Source: Anthropogastromicrobium aceti (GTDB lineage: Bacteria; Bacillota; Clostridia; Lachnospirales; Lachnospiraceae). From it: a DNA stretch of 64,000 nt. Numbering within the stretch: position 1 is the first letter of the stretch; each line of letters starts with the position of its first letter. The notes beneath the pieces are model-generated. The model saw nothing but the letters and a program-made list of their open reading frames with translations, did no database searches and was not told the origin of the DNA. Positions 35,156 through 43,946 of this stretch are shown piece after piece. Both the position numbers and the translations under genes were made by a program. The stretch lies in NCBI RefSeq assembly GCF_025567095.1, contig NZ_JAOQJH010000008.1; one strand, 5' to 3'.

Positions 35156-37123
35156 ATGTCCGATTTGGAGCGTATGAAGGAGCTGGTAGAGCAGCTTGAT
35201 GCGGCGGCGAGAGCATATTATCAGGAAAGCAAAGAGCTGATGAGCAATAAGGAATATGATGAGCTTTATGATGAGCTTGCCGCACTTGAAAAAAAGACTG
35301 GAACAGTGCTTGCAAAAAGCCCGACTGCACATGCTGGATATGAGGTATTAAGTGCACTTCCAAAAGAAAATCATCCATCACCAATGCTGTCTCTTGATAA
35401 GACGAAGGAAGTGTCGCAGCTTCAGGAATTTTTAAAAGATCAGACAGGCATACTTTCCTGGAAGCTTGATGGTCTTACTATTGTATTAACATATGAGAAT
35501 GGTACATTGACAAAGGCTGTGACGCGTGGAAATGGAATCACAGGAGAGGTTGTCACACAAAATGCCAGACAGTTTGAAAATCTTCCAGCTAAGATTCCAT
35601 TTAAGGGACGTCTGGTGCTGCGTGGTGAGGCAGTTATTTCCTATAAGGATTTTGAGCGAATCAACGAGGAAAATCCTGATGCGGATGCAAAGTATAAAAA
35701 TCCGAGAAACTTGTGTGCAGGTTCTGTGCGCCAGTTAAATAGTCAGGTAACAGCAGGCCGTCATGTTCAGTTTATCGCATTTGCGCTCGTCTCGGCAGAG
35801 GATATGACCTTTAATAATTCAAGACGCTGCCAGTTTGAATGGCTTGCTGCGCAGGGGTTTGATGTTGTGACATACCGCATGGTAACTTCGACAGATCTTC
35901 CTGATTCTGTGAAGTGGTTTGCAAATCATATTGAATCGAATGAACTGCCATCAGATGGACTAGTTCTTTTGATGGATGATATCGCCTATGGTGAAAGTCT
36001 TGGAAACACAGCTAAATTTCCACGAAATGCCATGGCATTTAAGTGGAAGGACGAGACGGCAGAGACTACCCTTAGAGAGATTCACTGGAGTCCATCACGC
36101 ACGGGACTTATAAATCCTGTTGCCGTGTTTGACCCTGTTGAGTTAGAGGGAACAACAATAACGCGTGCGAGCGTCCATAATGTTTCGATTGTGGAAAGCT
36201 TAAAACTTGGAATTGGTGATACAATCACTGTTTACAAGGCAAATATGATCATTCCTCAGATTGCAGAGAATCTGACACAAAGCAGTAACTTAAAAATTCC
36301 GTCTGTCTGTCCAGTCTGCGGCGGACCAACAAAGCTTGTTACTAATGACGAGGTAACATGTCTGTACTGTGAAAATCCTGCATGTACGGCAAAGCAGACA
36401 AAAGCCTTTGAACTTTTTGTGAGCAGAAATGCCATGAATATGGAAGGTTTGTCAGAAGCGACCATTGAAAAGTTTATCGACTCTGGCTTTATTCACAGCT
36501 TTGCTGATATTTTCCATTTAAAGGAACATGCAGATGAAATTTGCAAGATGGATGGCTTTGGTGAAAAGTCATGTTCCAATTTGATTGCCTCAATTGATAA
36601 GGCAAGAAAGGTTAAGCTTCCAGCATTAATCTATGCACTTGGTATTCCAGGAATTGGTGTGGCAAATGCAAAGGTGCTTGCGCGTGCTTTCCACCAAGAT
36701 CTTGATAAGCTTAGGGCAGCCACAGCAGAAGAACTCACTGTGGTTGATGGTATTGGCGATGTTATGGCACAGGCTGTCTGCGATTATTTTAACGATTCAG
36801 AAAAAATGGAACAGTTAGATTCGCTCCTTAAGGAACTGGAACTTGTTTTGGAAGAAAATAATGAAAAACAGTATCTTGAAAACCTTACATTTGTGATTAC
36901 TGGATCTGTCCATCATTTTGCAAACAGAAATGAGCTGAAAAACTATATTGAAAAGCATGGCGGCAAGGCGGCAGGGAGTGTATCAGCTAAGACAAGTTAT
37001 CTTATTAATAACGACAAAGAATCAACTTCTTCCAAAAACAAAAAGGCAAAGGAGCTTGGTGTTTCTATCCTTTCAGAAGAGGATTTTCTTGATCTGTGCA
37101 AAAAAATGGAAGCTGGCGAGTAA
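35156..37123 (+). CDS. ligA: NAD-dependent DNA ligase, divergent
   Basis: This 655-residue ligase has the full LigA order: Ia domain, adenylation domain with nucleophile Lys103 in WKLDGL, OB fold, a Cys4 zinc finger (CPVCGG...CLYCENPAC near residue 383), helix-hairpin-helix repeats (GIPGIGVANA, VDGIGDVMAQ) and a C-terminal BRCT domain (near 575-655). Several usually fixed residues differ. The NMN-site His beside Tyr is Tyr22, the Asp of ISDxEYD is Asn31 (MSNKEYD), and RGDGxxGEDVT reads RGNGITGEVVT. It may be a second, specialised ligase or the organism's only LigA. Confidence 0.9.
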   Translation: MSDLERMKELVEQLDAAARAYYQESKELMSNKEYDELYDELAALEKKTGTVLAKSPTAHAGYEVLSALPKENHPSPMLSLDKTKEVSQLQEFLKDQTGILSWKLDGLTIVLTYENGTLTKAVTRGNGITGEVVTQNARQFENLPAKIPFKGRLVLRGEAVISYKDFERINEENPDADAKYKNPRNLCAGSVRQLNSQVTAGRHVQFIAFALVSAEDMTFNNSRRCQFEWLAAQGFDVVTYRMVTSTDLPDSVKWFANHIESNELPSDGLVLLMDDIAYGESLGNTAKFPRNAMAFKWKDETAETTLREIHWSPSRTGLINPVAVFDPVELEGTTITRASVHNVSIVESLKLGIGDTITVYKANMIIPQIAENLTQSSNLKIPSVCPVCGGPTKLVTNDEVTCLYCENPACTAKQTKAFELFVSRNAMNMEGLSEATIEKFIDSGFIHSFADIFHLKEHADEICKMDGFGEKSCSNLIASIDKARKVKLPALIYALGIPGIGVANAKVLARAFHQDLDKLRAATAEELTVVDGIGDVMAQAVCDYFNDSEKMEQLDSLLKELELVLEENNEKQYLENLTFVITGSVHHFANRNELKNYIEKHGGKAAGSVSAKTSYLINNDKESTSSKNKKAKELGVSILSEEDFLDLCKKMEAGE

Positions 37124-37164
37124 CGTAAAAAATGTATTCAATAAATATGAAAAGAGAATAACTT

Positions 37165-38067
37165 ATGCCAATACGTGTAGATAATGACCTGCCTGCAAGG
37201 GAGGTACTCGAGTCTGAAAATATTTTTATGATGGGAGAGGAGCGTGCAGATACGCAGCAGATCCGTCCACTCGAGATAGTAATATTGAATTTGATGCCGC
37301 TAAAGCAGGATTATGAGATCCAACTTCTTAGGGCATTGTCAAATACGCCGCTGCAGGTCAATGTTACCTGTATGAATGTGAGCAGTCATGTGTCAAAGCA
37401 CACATCTGCCAGCCATATCAATAAATTTTATACTACCTTTGAAGCCGTACGAAATATGTACTTTGACGGACTGATCATAACTGGTGCCCCAGTCGAGACA
37501 ATGGAGTTTGAGGAAGTTTCTTACTGGGAGGAATTAGCGAGCATTATGGAATGGTCAAAGACAAACGTTACGAGCACGTTTCATATTTGCTGGGGAGCAC
37601 TTGCCGGTCTTTATTATCATTATGGTATTCAAAAGACACCGACAGGAAAGAAGCTTTCAGGTGTGTATAGCCACCGCCTTCTTGACCGCTGTGAGCCTAT
37701 TGTGCGAAGCTTTGATGATGTGTTTTACGCACCGCATTCGCGTTACTTTGGCGTAAAAAGAGATGATGTGTTAGCAAATGAACATCTTATGCTGCTTGCA
37801 GAATCAGATGAGGCAGGCTGCTATCTGATTAAAGACGATCAGGGAAATATTTATCTGCTTGGTCATCCAGAGTATGACCGCATGTCACTCGACGCAGAAT
37901 ATAAGCGTGATCTGGCAAAAGGCATGGATGCAGAGGTTCCGGTTCATTATTATGAGAACGATGATCCATCCACAACTCCGCTTCTTACATGGAGAGGGCA
38001 TGCTAACACGCTGTATACGAACTGGTTGAATTTTTATGTTTATCAGGCGACGCCATATAAATGGTAA
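37165..38067 (+). CDS. metA: Homoserine O-acetyltransferase, MetA family
   Basis: This 300-residue enzyme activates homoserine for methionine synthesis. The nucleophile Cys142 lies in FHICWGALAG, and the His-Glu pair lies in GHPEYDR near residue 235. Residue 111 is Glu (TGAPVETMEF). In this family Glu111 is associated with acetyl-CoA use and Gly111, as in Escherichia coli, with succinyl-CoA, so I call the substrate acetyl-CoA. It starts 41 bp after ligA. No SAM riboswitch or T-box fits in that gap. Confidence 0.93.
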   Translation: MPIRVDNDLPAREVLESENIFMMGEERADTQQIRPLEIVILNLMPLKQDYEIQLLRALSNTPLQVNVTCMNVSSHVSKHTSASHINKFYTTFEAVRNMYFDGLIITGAPVETMEFEEVSYWEELASIMEWSKTNVTSTFHICWGALAGLYYHYGIQKTPTGKKLSGVYSHRLLDRCEPIVRSFDDVFYAPHSRYFGVKRDDVLANEHLMLLAESDEAGCYLIKDDQGNIYLLGHPEYDRMSLDAEYKRDLAKGMDAEVPVHYYENDDPSTTPLLTWRGHANTLYTNWLNFYVYQATPYKW

Positions 38068-38081
38068 TATGTACAAAACAC

Positions 38082-38110
38082 TTGCGTGATTCTGCAAAAT
38101 GAATTATAAT
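38082..38110 (+). promoter_or_regulatory. Promoter P1 upstream of the malate dehydrogenase-like gene
   Basis: A -35 TTGCGT (38082-38087) and a perfect -10 TATAAT (38105-38110) are spaced by 17 bp, about 150 bp before the gene. Confidence 0.7.
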
Positions 38111-38181
38111 GAATACGATTTTCGCATGTGTATCGGTGTTTTTTACAGAAAAATAAAAAACTATATTCATATACTTGATAT

Positions 38182-38209
38182 TTGACGCAAGATTTGTTAT
38201 ATTTATAAC
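38182..38209 (+). promoter_or_regulatory. Promoter P2, overlapped by the Rex-like operator
   Basis: A -35 TTGACG (38182-38187) and a -10 TATAAC (38204-38209) are spaced by 16 bp. The -10 lies inside the palindrome at 38194-38211, so a bound repressor would block it. Confidence 0.65.
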
Positions 38210-38211
38210 AA
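38194..38211. promoter_or_regulatory. Rex-like redox operator
   Basis: TTGTTAT-ATTT-ATAACAA is an 18-bp palindrome with 7-bp arms and a 4-bp centre. It fits the known Rex consensus of Clostridia (TTGTTAnnnnnnTAACAA). Rex leaves DNA when NADH/NAD+ rises, so genes behind it turn on when reducing equivalents pile up. Its position over a promoter -10 and in front of an NADH-consuming pathway supports the reading. The rex gene itself is not in the window. Confidence 0.75.
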
Positions 38212-38258
38212 GTTCGTTAATGAAATATCAATCTCGCGAAATACGAAAGGAGTTTATA

Positions 38259-39209
38259 ATGGGAAGTAAGATTACTATTATTGGAGCAGGCAGCGTTGGT
38301 TCTACAATTGCTCATATTTTATCACTGAAGCCATATGTATCAGAACTCGTCATGATCGATATCCTTAAGGATAAGGCAGACGGTGAGATCATGGATATGG
38401 CACAGGGAACTGGTTTTAGAGATCCGATTTCTATGATTTCTGGTGATTACGAGGATGCAGCAGGTTCTGATATTGTGATTGTTACCTCTGGTGTAGCAAG
38501 AAAGCCTGGCCAGACCCGTATTGAGTTAGCAAAGACCAATGTTGCAATCATGAAGAGCATTGCACCTCAGGTAGCAAAGCATGCACCGAATGCACTGTGC
38601 ATCATCGTAGCAAATCCGGTAGATGTACTGACTTATGCATTCTTAAAATATTCAGGTATGAAGGAGAGCCAGGTAATCGGTTCTGGTACACTGCTTGATA
38701 CAGTACGTCTTACCTACAAGCTTTCTCAGGAGCTTGGAATTGCACAAAGAAGCATCAAGGGCTACGTTTTCGGCGAGCACGGAGATACTTCCTTTATTCC
38801 ATGGAGCATGGTAACGGTTGAAGGCATCAAGCTTGATGAGTACACAAAGGGTGCAAGAAGACTTGGCATTGATGCAAATGATTTTGATCCAGATGAAGTA
38901 ATCACCTATGTACGCAAGTCCGGCGGCGAAATCATCAAGAGAAAGGGTGCTACCTTCTATGGTGTAGCAAATTCTGTTGTTGATGTCTGTGAGGCATTGA
39001 TGGGTGCTCAGGATCTTGTAACTGTTGTATCTTCCATGATGCATGGTGAGTATGGCGTAGATGATGTCTGTACCAGCTGCTTAACTGTAATTGGACCAAA
39101 CGGTGTAAAGGGCAAGATTGAGGCAACGCTGACAGATGAAGAGGTTGCAAAGTTTAAGGCAAGTGCAGAAGCACTTAAGGCTGTTATTAAGGAAATGGAT
39201 ATTGAGTAA
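38259..39209 (+). CDS. Malate dehydrogenase, LDH-like (possibly lactate dehydrogenase)
   Basis: This 316-residue NAD-dependent 2-hydroxyacid dehydrogenase has the Rossmann motif GAGSVGS at residues 10-15, Asp34 for NAD preference, Arg87 and the catalytic His174 in GEHGDT. The specificity loop reads GVARKPGQTR. Arg81 is where malate dehydrogenases have Arg102 and lactate dehydrogenases have Gln102, so oxaloacetate is the predicted substrate. The IGSGTLLDTVR segment, in contrast, looks like lactate dehydrogenase. fumC and a fumarate reductase follow downstream, favouring malate. AAAGGAG sets the ATG at 38259. Confidence 0.82.
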   Translation: MGSKITIIGAGSVGSTIAHILSLKPYVSELVMIDILKDKADGEIMDMAQGTGFRDPISMISGDYEDAAGSDIVIVTSGVARKPGQTRIELAKTNVAIMKSIAPQVAKHAPNALCIIVANPVDVLTYAFLKYSGMKESQVIGSGTLLDTVRLTYKLSQELGIAQRSIKGYVFGEHGDTSFIPWSMVTVEGIKLDEYTKGARRLGIDANDFDPDEVITYVRKSGGEIIKRKGATFYGVANSVVDVCEALMGAQDLVTVVSSMMHGEYGVDDVCTSCLTVIGPNGVKGKIEATLTDEEVAKFKASAEALKAVIKEMDIE

Positions 39210-39220
39210 TTAAAAAGCAG

Positions 39221-39285
39221 CAGACAACCTTTGGCGGGGCCTTGTGGGGCGTCGCCAAAGATTTATGTCTGTTTATGTTTTTTTT
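39221..39285 (+). terminator. Terminator or attenuator between the malate dehydrogenase gene and fumC
   Basis: CTTTGGCG (39229-39236) pairs with CGCCAAAG (39253-39260), enclosed by CAGACA (39221-39226) with TGTCTG (39266-39271), and followed by eight or more T residues. No clear promoter was seen between it and fumC, so readthrough probably feeds the next genes. Confidence 0.75.
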
Positions 39286-39328
39286 CTACATTTAGCAGAA
39301 TTTACAAATTTAAGGAGGACTACTTACT

Positions 39329-40693
39329 ATGGAGTATCGTATTGAAAGAGATTCCATGGGCGAGATGCAGGTTCCGGCAGATCGCTACTGGGCTGCTCAG
39401 ACTCAGAGAAGTTATCAGAATTTCAAGATTGGTATCGAGAAGATGCCAACTGAAATTGTACATGCATTTGGTATCTTAAAGAAGGGTGCTGCAATTGCAA
39501 ATTTCAATCTTGGTAAGCTGGATGAGGAAAGAAAGAACGTCATCTGCCAGGCAGCAGACGATGTAATTAGCGGCAAGCTGATGGATCATTTCCCACTTGC
39601 TGTATGGCAGACCGGAAGCGGTACACAGTCTAATATGAACAGCAATGAGGTTATCGCAAACCGTGGAAATGAGATTGCAGGAAAGAAGCTTCTTCATCCA
39701 AACGATCACATTAACATGTCACAGAGCTCCAATGATACATTCCCGACTGCACTTCATATCGCAGCAGCTATGAGTATCGAGGATAATCTGTTCCCGGCTA
39801 TGGATAAGCTGACTGAGACCTTAAAGCGTCTTGAGTCTGAGAATGAGGATGTTGTTAAGAGTGGTCGTACTCATCTTCAGGATGCAGTTCCGATTCGTTT
39901 CTCTCAGGAGATAAGTGGCTGGAGAAATATGCTTGAGAAGACAAAGAAGATGTTAGAGGCATCTCTTCCAGGCTTAAAGGAGCTGGCACTTGGCGGTACT
40001 GCTGTTGGTACTGGACTGAATGCACCAAAGAACTTTGGACCAGAAGTTGCAAAGGTAATCAGCGAGCTGACAGGAAAAGAGTTTGTTACAGCTGAGAACA
40101 AGTTCCATGCACTTACAGCAAAGGATGATATTACATTTGCACACGGCGCATTAAAGGCACTTGCTGCTGATCTTATGAAGATCGCAAATGATGTTCGTTG
40201 GCTTGCAAGCGGTCCAAGATGTGGTCTTGGCGAAATTTCAATTCCGGAGAATGAGCCGGGAAGTTCTATTATGCCAGGTAAGGTAAATCCGACTCAGTGC
40301 GAGGCAATGACTATGGTTGCTGTTCAGGTAATGGGCAACGATGCTGCTATCGGATTCGCTGCAAGCCAGGGTAATTTCGAGCTGAATGTATTCATGCCGG
40401 TTATCGCATACAATTTCCTGCAGTCTGTAAGACTTCTGTCTGATGTCATCGTTTCCTTCAATGACAACTGTGCAGTTGGAATTAAGGCAAACAGAGAGAA
40501 GATGAAGCACAACCTGCACAACTCTTTAATGCTTGTAACTGCTTTGAATCCATACATCGGATACGACAACGCAGCAAAGACCTCTAAGAAGGCATACAAG
40601 GAGAATATTTCCTTGAAGGAAGCCTGTGTACAGTTAGGATTTTTGACAGCAGAGAAGTTTGATGAGGTATTCCATCCGGAAGAGATGGCATAA
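39329..40693 (+). CDS. fumC: Fumarate hydratase, class II
   Basis: This 454-residue iron-independent fumarase interconverts malate and fumarate. Conserved regions are SGTQSNMNSNEVIANR near residue 97, SSNDTFPTALH, and the signature GSSIMPGKVNPTQCEA near 313, whose mobile loop holds the catalytic Ser. It uses no iron-sulfur cluster. TAAGGAGG precedes the ATG. Its place between a malate dehydrogenase and a fumarate reductase points to the reductive direction, malate to fumarate. Confidence 0.97.
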   Translation: MEYRIERDSMGEMQVPADRYWAAQTQRSYQNFKIGIEKMPTEIVHAFGILKKGAAIANFNLGKLDEERKNVICQAADDVISGKLMDHFPLAVWQTGSGTQSNMNSNEVIANRGNEIAGKKLLHPNDHINMSQSSNDTFPTALHIAAAMSIEDNLFPAMDKLTETLKRLESENEDVVKSGRTHLQDAVPIRFSQEISGWRNMLEKTKKMLEASLPGLKELALGGTAVGTGLNAPKNFGPEVAKVISELTGKEFVTAENKFHALTAKDDITFAHGALKALAADLMKIANDVRWLASGPRCGLGEISIPENEPGSSIMPGKVNPTQCEAMTMVAVQVMGNDAAIGFAASQGNFELNVFMPVIAYNFLQSVRLLSDVIVSFNDNCAVGIKANREKMKHNLHNSLMLVTALNPYIGYDNAAKTSKKAYKENISLKEACVQLGFLTAEKFDEVFHPEEMA

Positions 40694-40705
40694 GCCGCAG
40701 GTAAC

Positions 40706-40728
40706 GCCGCAGCTGTCTTGGCTGCGGC
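40706..40728 (+). other. GC-rich hairpin between fumC and hdrB
   Basis: GCCGCAGC (40706-40713) pairs with GCTGCGGC (40721-40728). No T run follows, so it is more likely an mRNA-stability or processing hairpin than a terminator. It would leave fumC and the hdr genes on one transcript. Confidence 0.6.
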
Positions 40729-40767
40729 ACAAAAACATAGCCACTATGTGGCAGAATGGAAGGAACT

Positions 40768-41565
40768 ATGAAGTATAGCTACTACCCAGGGTGTACCCTG
40801 AAGACAAAGGCAAAAGAGCTCAATGACTATGCCATTGCTTCTGCAAAGGCACTGGGCATTGAGATGGAGGAGATTGAGGATTGGCAGTGCTGCGGCGGCG
40901 TATATTCTACCGCTACAGATGAGATTGCTAATAAGCTTTCTTCCGTCAGAGCTCTGGCTCAGGCAAGAGATAAGGGACAGGATCTTCTGACTCTGTGCTC
41001 CGCTTGCCATAATGTAATTAAGCGTGTCAATAATGACATGAGAAACAACGAGGATTTCCGTACAAGAGCTAACAATTACATGGCACCTGATATGGAATAC
41101 AATGGTGAGGCCAATGTAATTCATTACCTCGAGATGCTGCGCGATGTAGTAGGCTTTGACAACTTAAAGAAGGCAGTTGTAAATCCGTTAAAGGGAAAGA
41201 AAATTGCTGCTTATTATGGCTGTCTGTTACTTCGTCCAGGCAAAGTGATGGAGTTTGATGATCCAGAGAATCCAAAGATCATGGAAGATTTCATTAAGGC
41301 TATTGGTGCAACTCCAGTTATCTTCTCACAGCGCAATGAGTGCTGCGGCGGATACATGACCTTAAACGATAAGGAACTGGCACAAAAGAGAAGCAATGCG
41401 GTTGTAGCATCTGCTTTAGAGCAGCAGGCAGACTGCATGATCACAGCCTGTCCTCTTTGCCGTTACAACCTCGTAGCCAATGCAACTGAAAACCAGATTC
41501 CAGTTTACTATTTCACTGAGCTGTTAGCAGAGGCGCTTGGCGTAAAAGAGGAGGTGCAGGCATGA
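40768..41565 (+). CDS. hdrB: Heterodisulfide reductase subunit B-like protein
   Basis: This 265-residue protein carries two complete CCG cysteine motifs, C-x31-CC-x34-CxxC (Cys9 onward) and C-x39-CC-x34-CxxC. In methanogen HdrB these bind two noncubane [4Fe-4S] clusters that reduce the CoM-S-S-CoB disulfide. All ligands are present, so a full HdrB active site is expected even though the organism is not a methanogen. GGAAGGA sets the ATG at 40768. The hdrC ATG overlaps its stop by 4 bp. It opens the nine-gene Hdr-Flx-Frd run. Confidence 0.93.
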   Translation: MKYSYYPGCTLKTKAKELNDYAIASAKALGIEMEEIEDWQCCGGVYSTATDEIANKLSSVRALAQARDKGQDLLTLCSACHNVIKRVNNDMRNNEDFRTRANNYMAPDMEYNGEANVIHYLEMLRDVVGFDNLKKAVVNPLKGKKIAAYYGCLLLRPGKVMEFDDPENPKIMEDFIKAIGATPVIFSQRNECCGGYMTLNDKELAQKRSNAVVASALEQQADCMITACPLCRYNLVANATENQIPVYYFTELLAEALGVKEEVQA

Positions 41566-41942
41566 ATATCAATAAAGAAATGATTACTGATATCAGTGGT
41601 GTGAACCCGCGCAAGTGTATGAAGTGCGGAAAATGTTCTGCAACCTGTCCGGCATTTGATGCAATGGATTATCATCCACATCAGTTTGTTGATATGGTAG
41701 AAAACGGAAGAATCGAGGCACTGATGCAGTCTAAGTCCATTTGGAACTGCTTAAGCTGCATGGCATGTGTACAGAGATGTCCAAGAAGCGTTGAACCTGG
41801 AAAATTAGTAGAAGCAATTCGTCTGGCTGTCATTCGTCAGCAGGGCATGAATCATTTAAGCGAGGAAGCAATTCCAGAGCTGCTTGATCCAGAGCTTCCG
41901 CAGCAGGCAATTGTCAGCGCATTCCGCAAGTATAAGAGATAA
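41562..41942 (+). CDS. hdrC: Heterodisulfide reductase subunit C-like ferredoxin
   Basis: This 126-residue protein has two [4Fe-4S] motifs, CMKCGKCSATCP near residue 20 and CLSCMACVQRCP near residue 63. HdrC relays electrons from the bifurcating flavin of HdrA to HdrB. Size and spacing are as in other HdrC proteins. It overlaps hdrB by 4 bp and is followed by hdrA after 18 bp. Confidence 0.93.
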   Translation: MNINKEMITDISGVNPRKCMKCGKCSATCPAFDAMDYHPHQFVDMVENGRIEALMQSKSIWNCLSCMACVQRCPRSVEPGKLVEAIRLAVIRQQGMNHLSEEAIPELLDPELPQQAIVSAFRKYKR

Positions 41943-41960
41943 AGAAAGGCTGGTTTACAT

Positions 41961-43946
41961 ATGCAGAAAATAGGAGTATTTGTATGTTGGTGCGGAAGCA
42001 ATATCGCAGCAACTGTCGATGTTGCGGCTGTGGTTGAAGCCTTAAAGGTTCCGCCGGGCGTAGTATACGCAACCGACTATCAGTATATGTGTTCTGCCAG
42101 CGGACAGAACATCATTAAGGATGCCATCAAGGAATACGGACTGACCGGCGTAGTAATCTGTTCCTGTTCTCCTCGTATGCATGAGGCAACCTTCCGCAAG
42201 ACCGTACAGGCAGCGGGATTAAATCCATACATGCTTGAGATTGCAAACATTCGTGAGCAGTGTTCATGGATTCATAAGGATATCAAGGAAGCAACTGAGA
42301 AGGCAATCATTTTAGGCCGTTCCGCAATCGCAAAAGTTCAGTTAAATGCACCTCTTACCTCTCAGACAAGCCCAGTTGTAAAGCGTGCGCTTGTAATCGG
42401 AGGCGGTATCGCTGGTATCCAGACTGCACTGGATATTGCAGATGCTGGTTTTGAGGTTGATATCGTAGAGAAGAAGCCAACAATCGGTGGTAAGATGTCT
42501 CAGCTTGATAAGACATTCCCAACACTTGACTGTGCGGCATGTATTTTGACACCAAAGATGGTAGATGCAGGTGCAAACGATAAGATTCATCTGTATACCT
42601 ACTGTGAGGTAGATAAGGTTTCAGGTTTCGTAGGAAACTTCAGTGTAACCATCAAGCAGAAGCCACGTTACGTTGATCCGGTAAAATGTACAGGATGTGG
42701 TGCTTGTACCGAGAAATGTCCGTCTAAGAAGACACCAAACGAGTTTAACATGGGTCTGGACAACAGACCGGCAATCTACATCCCATTTGCACAGGCAGTT
42801 CCGAAGTTAGCAGTTATCGATCGCGATGCATGTATTCACTTCAAGACTGGCAAGTGCGGACTTTGTGTGAGAACTTGTGGTGCAGGAGCGATCAATTATG
42901 ATCAGAAGGAAGAGTTTATCACCAAGGAGTACGGTGCAATTGTAGTTGCAACAGGTTACAATCAGATTAAGCCTGTTAAGTTTGATGAGTATCTGTATTC
43001 ACAGAGCAAGGATGTTGTTACTTCCTTAGAGTTTGAGCGTATCATGAACGCAGCAGGCCCGACAAAGGGACAGCTTGTATGTCCGTCTGATGGAAGACAT
43101 CCAAAGAAGATCGTATTTGTACAGTGTGTAGGCTCTAGAGGAGATTCCTGCAGAGACAAGTCTTACTGTTCAAAGATCTGCTGTATGTACACAGCAAAGC
43201 ATGCAATGCTTGTAAAAGATCATCATCCGGATATCGACGTTACTGTATTTTATATTGATGTTCGTACACCAGGTAAGAACTTTGATGAGTTCTATCGTCG
43301 TGCTGTAGAGCAGTATGGTGTACATTATATTAAGGGTATGGTCGGAAAGGTAGAGCAGGGTCAGGGCTGCCTTAAGGTTCAGGCTTCTGATCTGTTAAAC
43401 AACGAGCAGATCCATATGGATGCAGATATGGTTGTTCTTGCATCTGCAATTGAGCCAGATGAGAGTGCAAGAAATCTTGCAACGATGCTGACTGCAAGTA
43501 TGGATACAAACGACTTCTTTACAGAGGCTCATGCAAAGCTTCGTCCTGTAGAGAGCCCGACAGCTGGTATCTTCTTATCAGGTGTTTGCCAGGGACCAAA
43601 GGATATTCCGGAGACTGTTGCACAGGCAAGTGCTGCTGCAGCAAAGGTAATCGGCCTTCTTGCAAAGGATTCCCTGCTTTGCAACGCATGTGTAGCTCAT
43701 TCTGATGAGACATTGTGTAACGGATGTTCACAGTGTGCAAATGTCTGCGCATATGGTGCTATCACCTATGAAGAGAGACTTGTTATGGACAAGGGTGTTC
43801 GTGAGACAAGAAGAGTTGCAGTTGTTAATGAAGCAATCTGCCAGGGCTGCGGTGCTTGTACGGTTACATGTCCGTCCGGCGCTATGGACCTGAAGGGCTT
43901 TGCAAATAATCAGATTATGGCGGAGGTAGACGCAATATGCAAGTAA
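41961..43946 (+). CDS. hdrA: Heterodisulfide reductase subunit A-like bifurcating flavoprotein
   Basis: This 661-residue protein matches HdrA along its length: an N-terminal domain (GVFVCWCGSNIAATVDV, CSCSPRMHEATFR), an FAD-binding thioredoxin-reductase-like domain (VIGGGIAGIQ near residue 146, then TLDCAACILTPKM), an inserted ferredoxin segment (CTGCGACTEKCP near 243, CGLCVRTC near 300) and a C-terminal two-cluster ferredoxin domain (CNGCSQCANVC, CQGCGACTVTCP). HdrA flavin splits electron pairs between low-potential ferredoxin and a higher-potential acceptor. Its presence is the main reason to propose bifurcation here. The MvhD-like gene overlaps its stop by 10 bp. Confidence 0.95.
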   Translation: MQKIGVFVCWCGSNIAATVDVAAVVEALKVPPGVVYATDYQYMCSASGQNIIKDAIKEYGLTGVVICSCSPRMHEATFRKTVQAAGLNPYMLEIANIREQCSWIHKDIKEATEKAIILGRSAIAKVQLNAPLTSQTSPVVKRALVIGGGIAGIQTALDIADAGFEVDIVEKKPTIGGKMSQLDKTFPTLDCAACILTPKMVDAGANDKIHLYTYCEVDKVSGFVGNFSVTIKQKPRYVDPVKCTGCGACTEKCPSKKTPNEFNMGLDNRPAIYIPFAQAVPKLAVIDRDACIHFKTGKCGLCVRTCGAGAINYDQKEEFITKEYGAIVVATGYNQIKPVKFDEYLYSQSKDVVTSLEFERIMNAAGPTKGQLVCPSDGRHPKKIVFVQCVGSRGDSCRDKSYCSKICCMYTAKHAMLVKDHHPDIDVTVFYIDVRTPGKNFDEFYRRAVEQYGVHYIKGMVGKVEQGQGCLKVQASDLLNNEQIHMDADMVVLASAIEPDESARNLATMLTASMDTNDFFTEAHAKLRPVESPTAGIFLSGVCQGPKDIPETVAQASAAAAKVIGLLAKDSLLCNACVAHSDETLCNGCSQCANVCAYGAITYEERLVMDKGVRETRRVAVVNEAICQGCGACTVTCPSGAMDLKGFANNQIMAEVDAICK

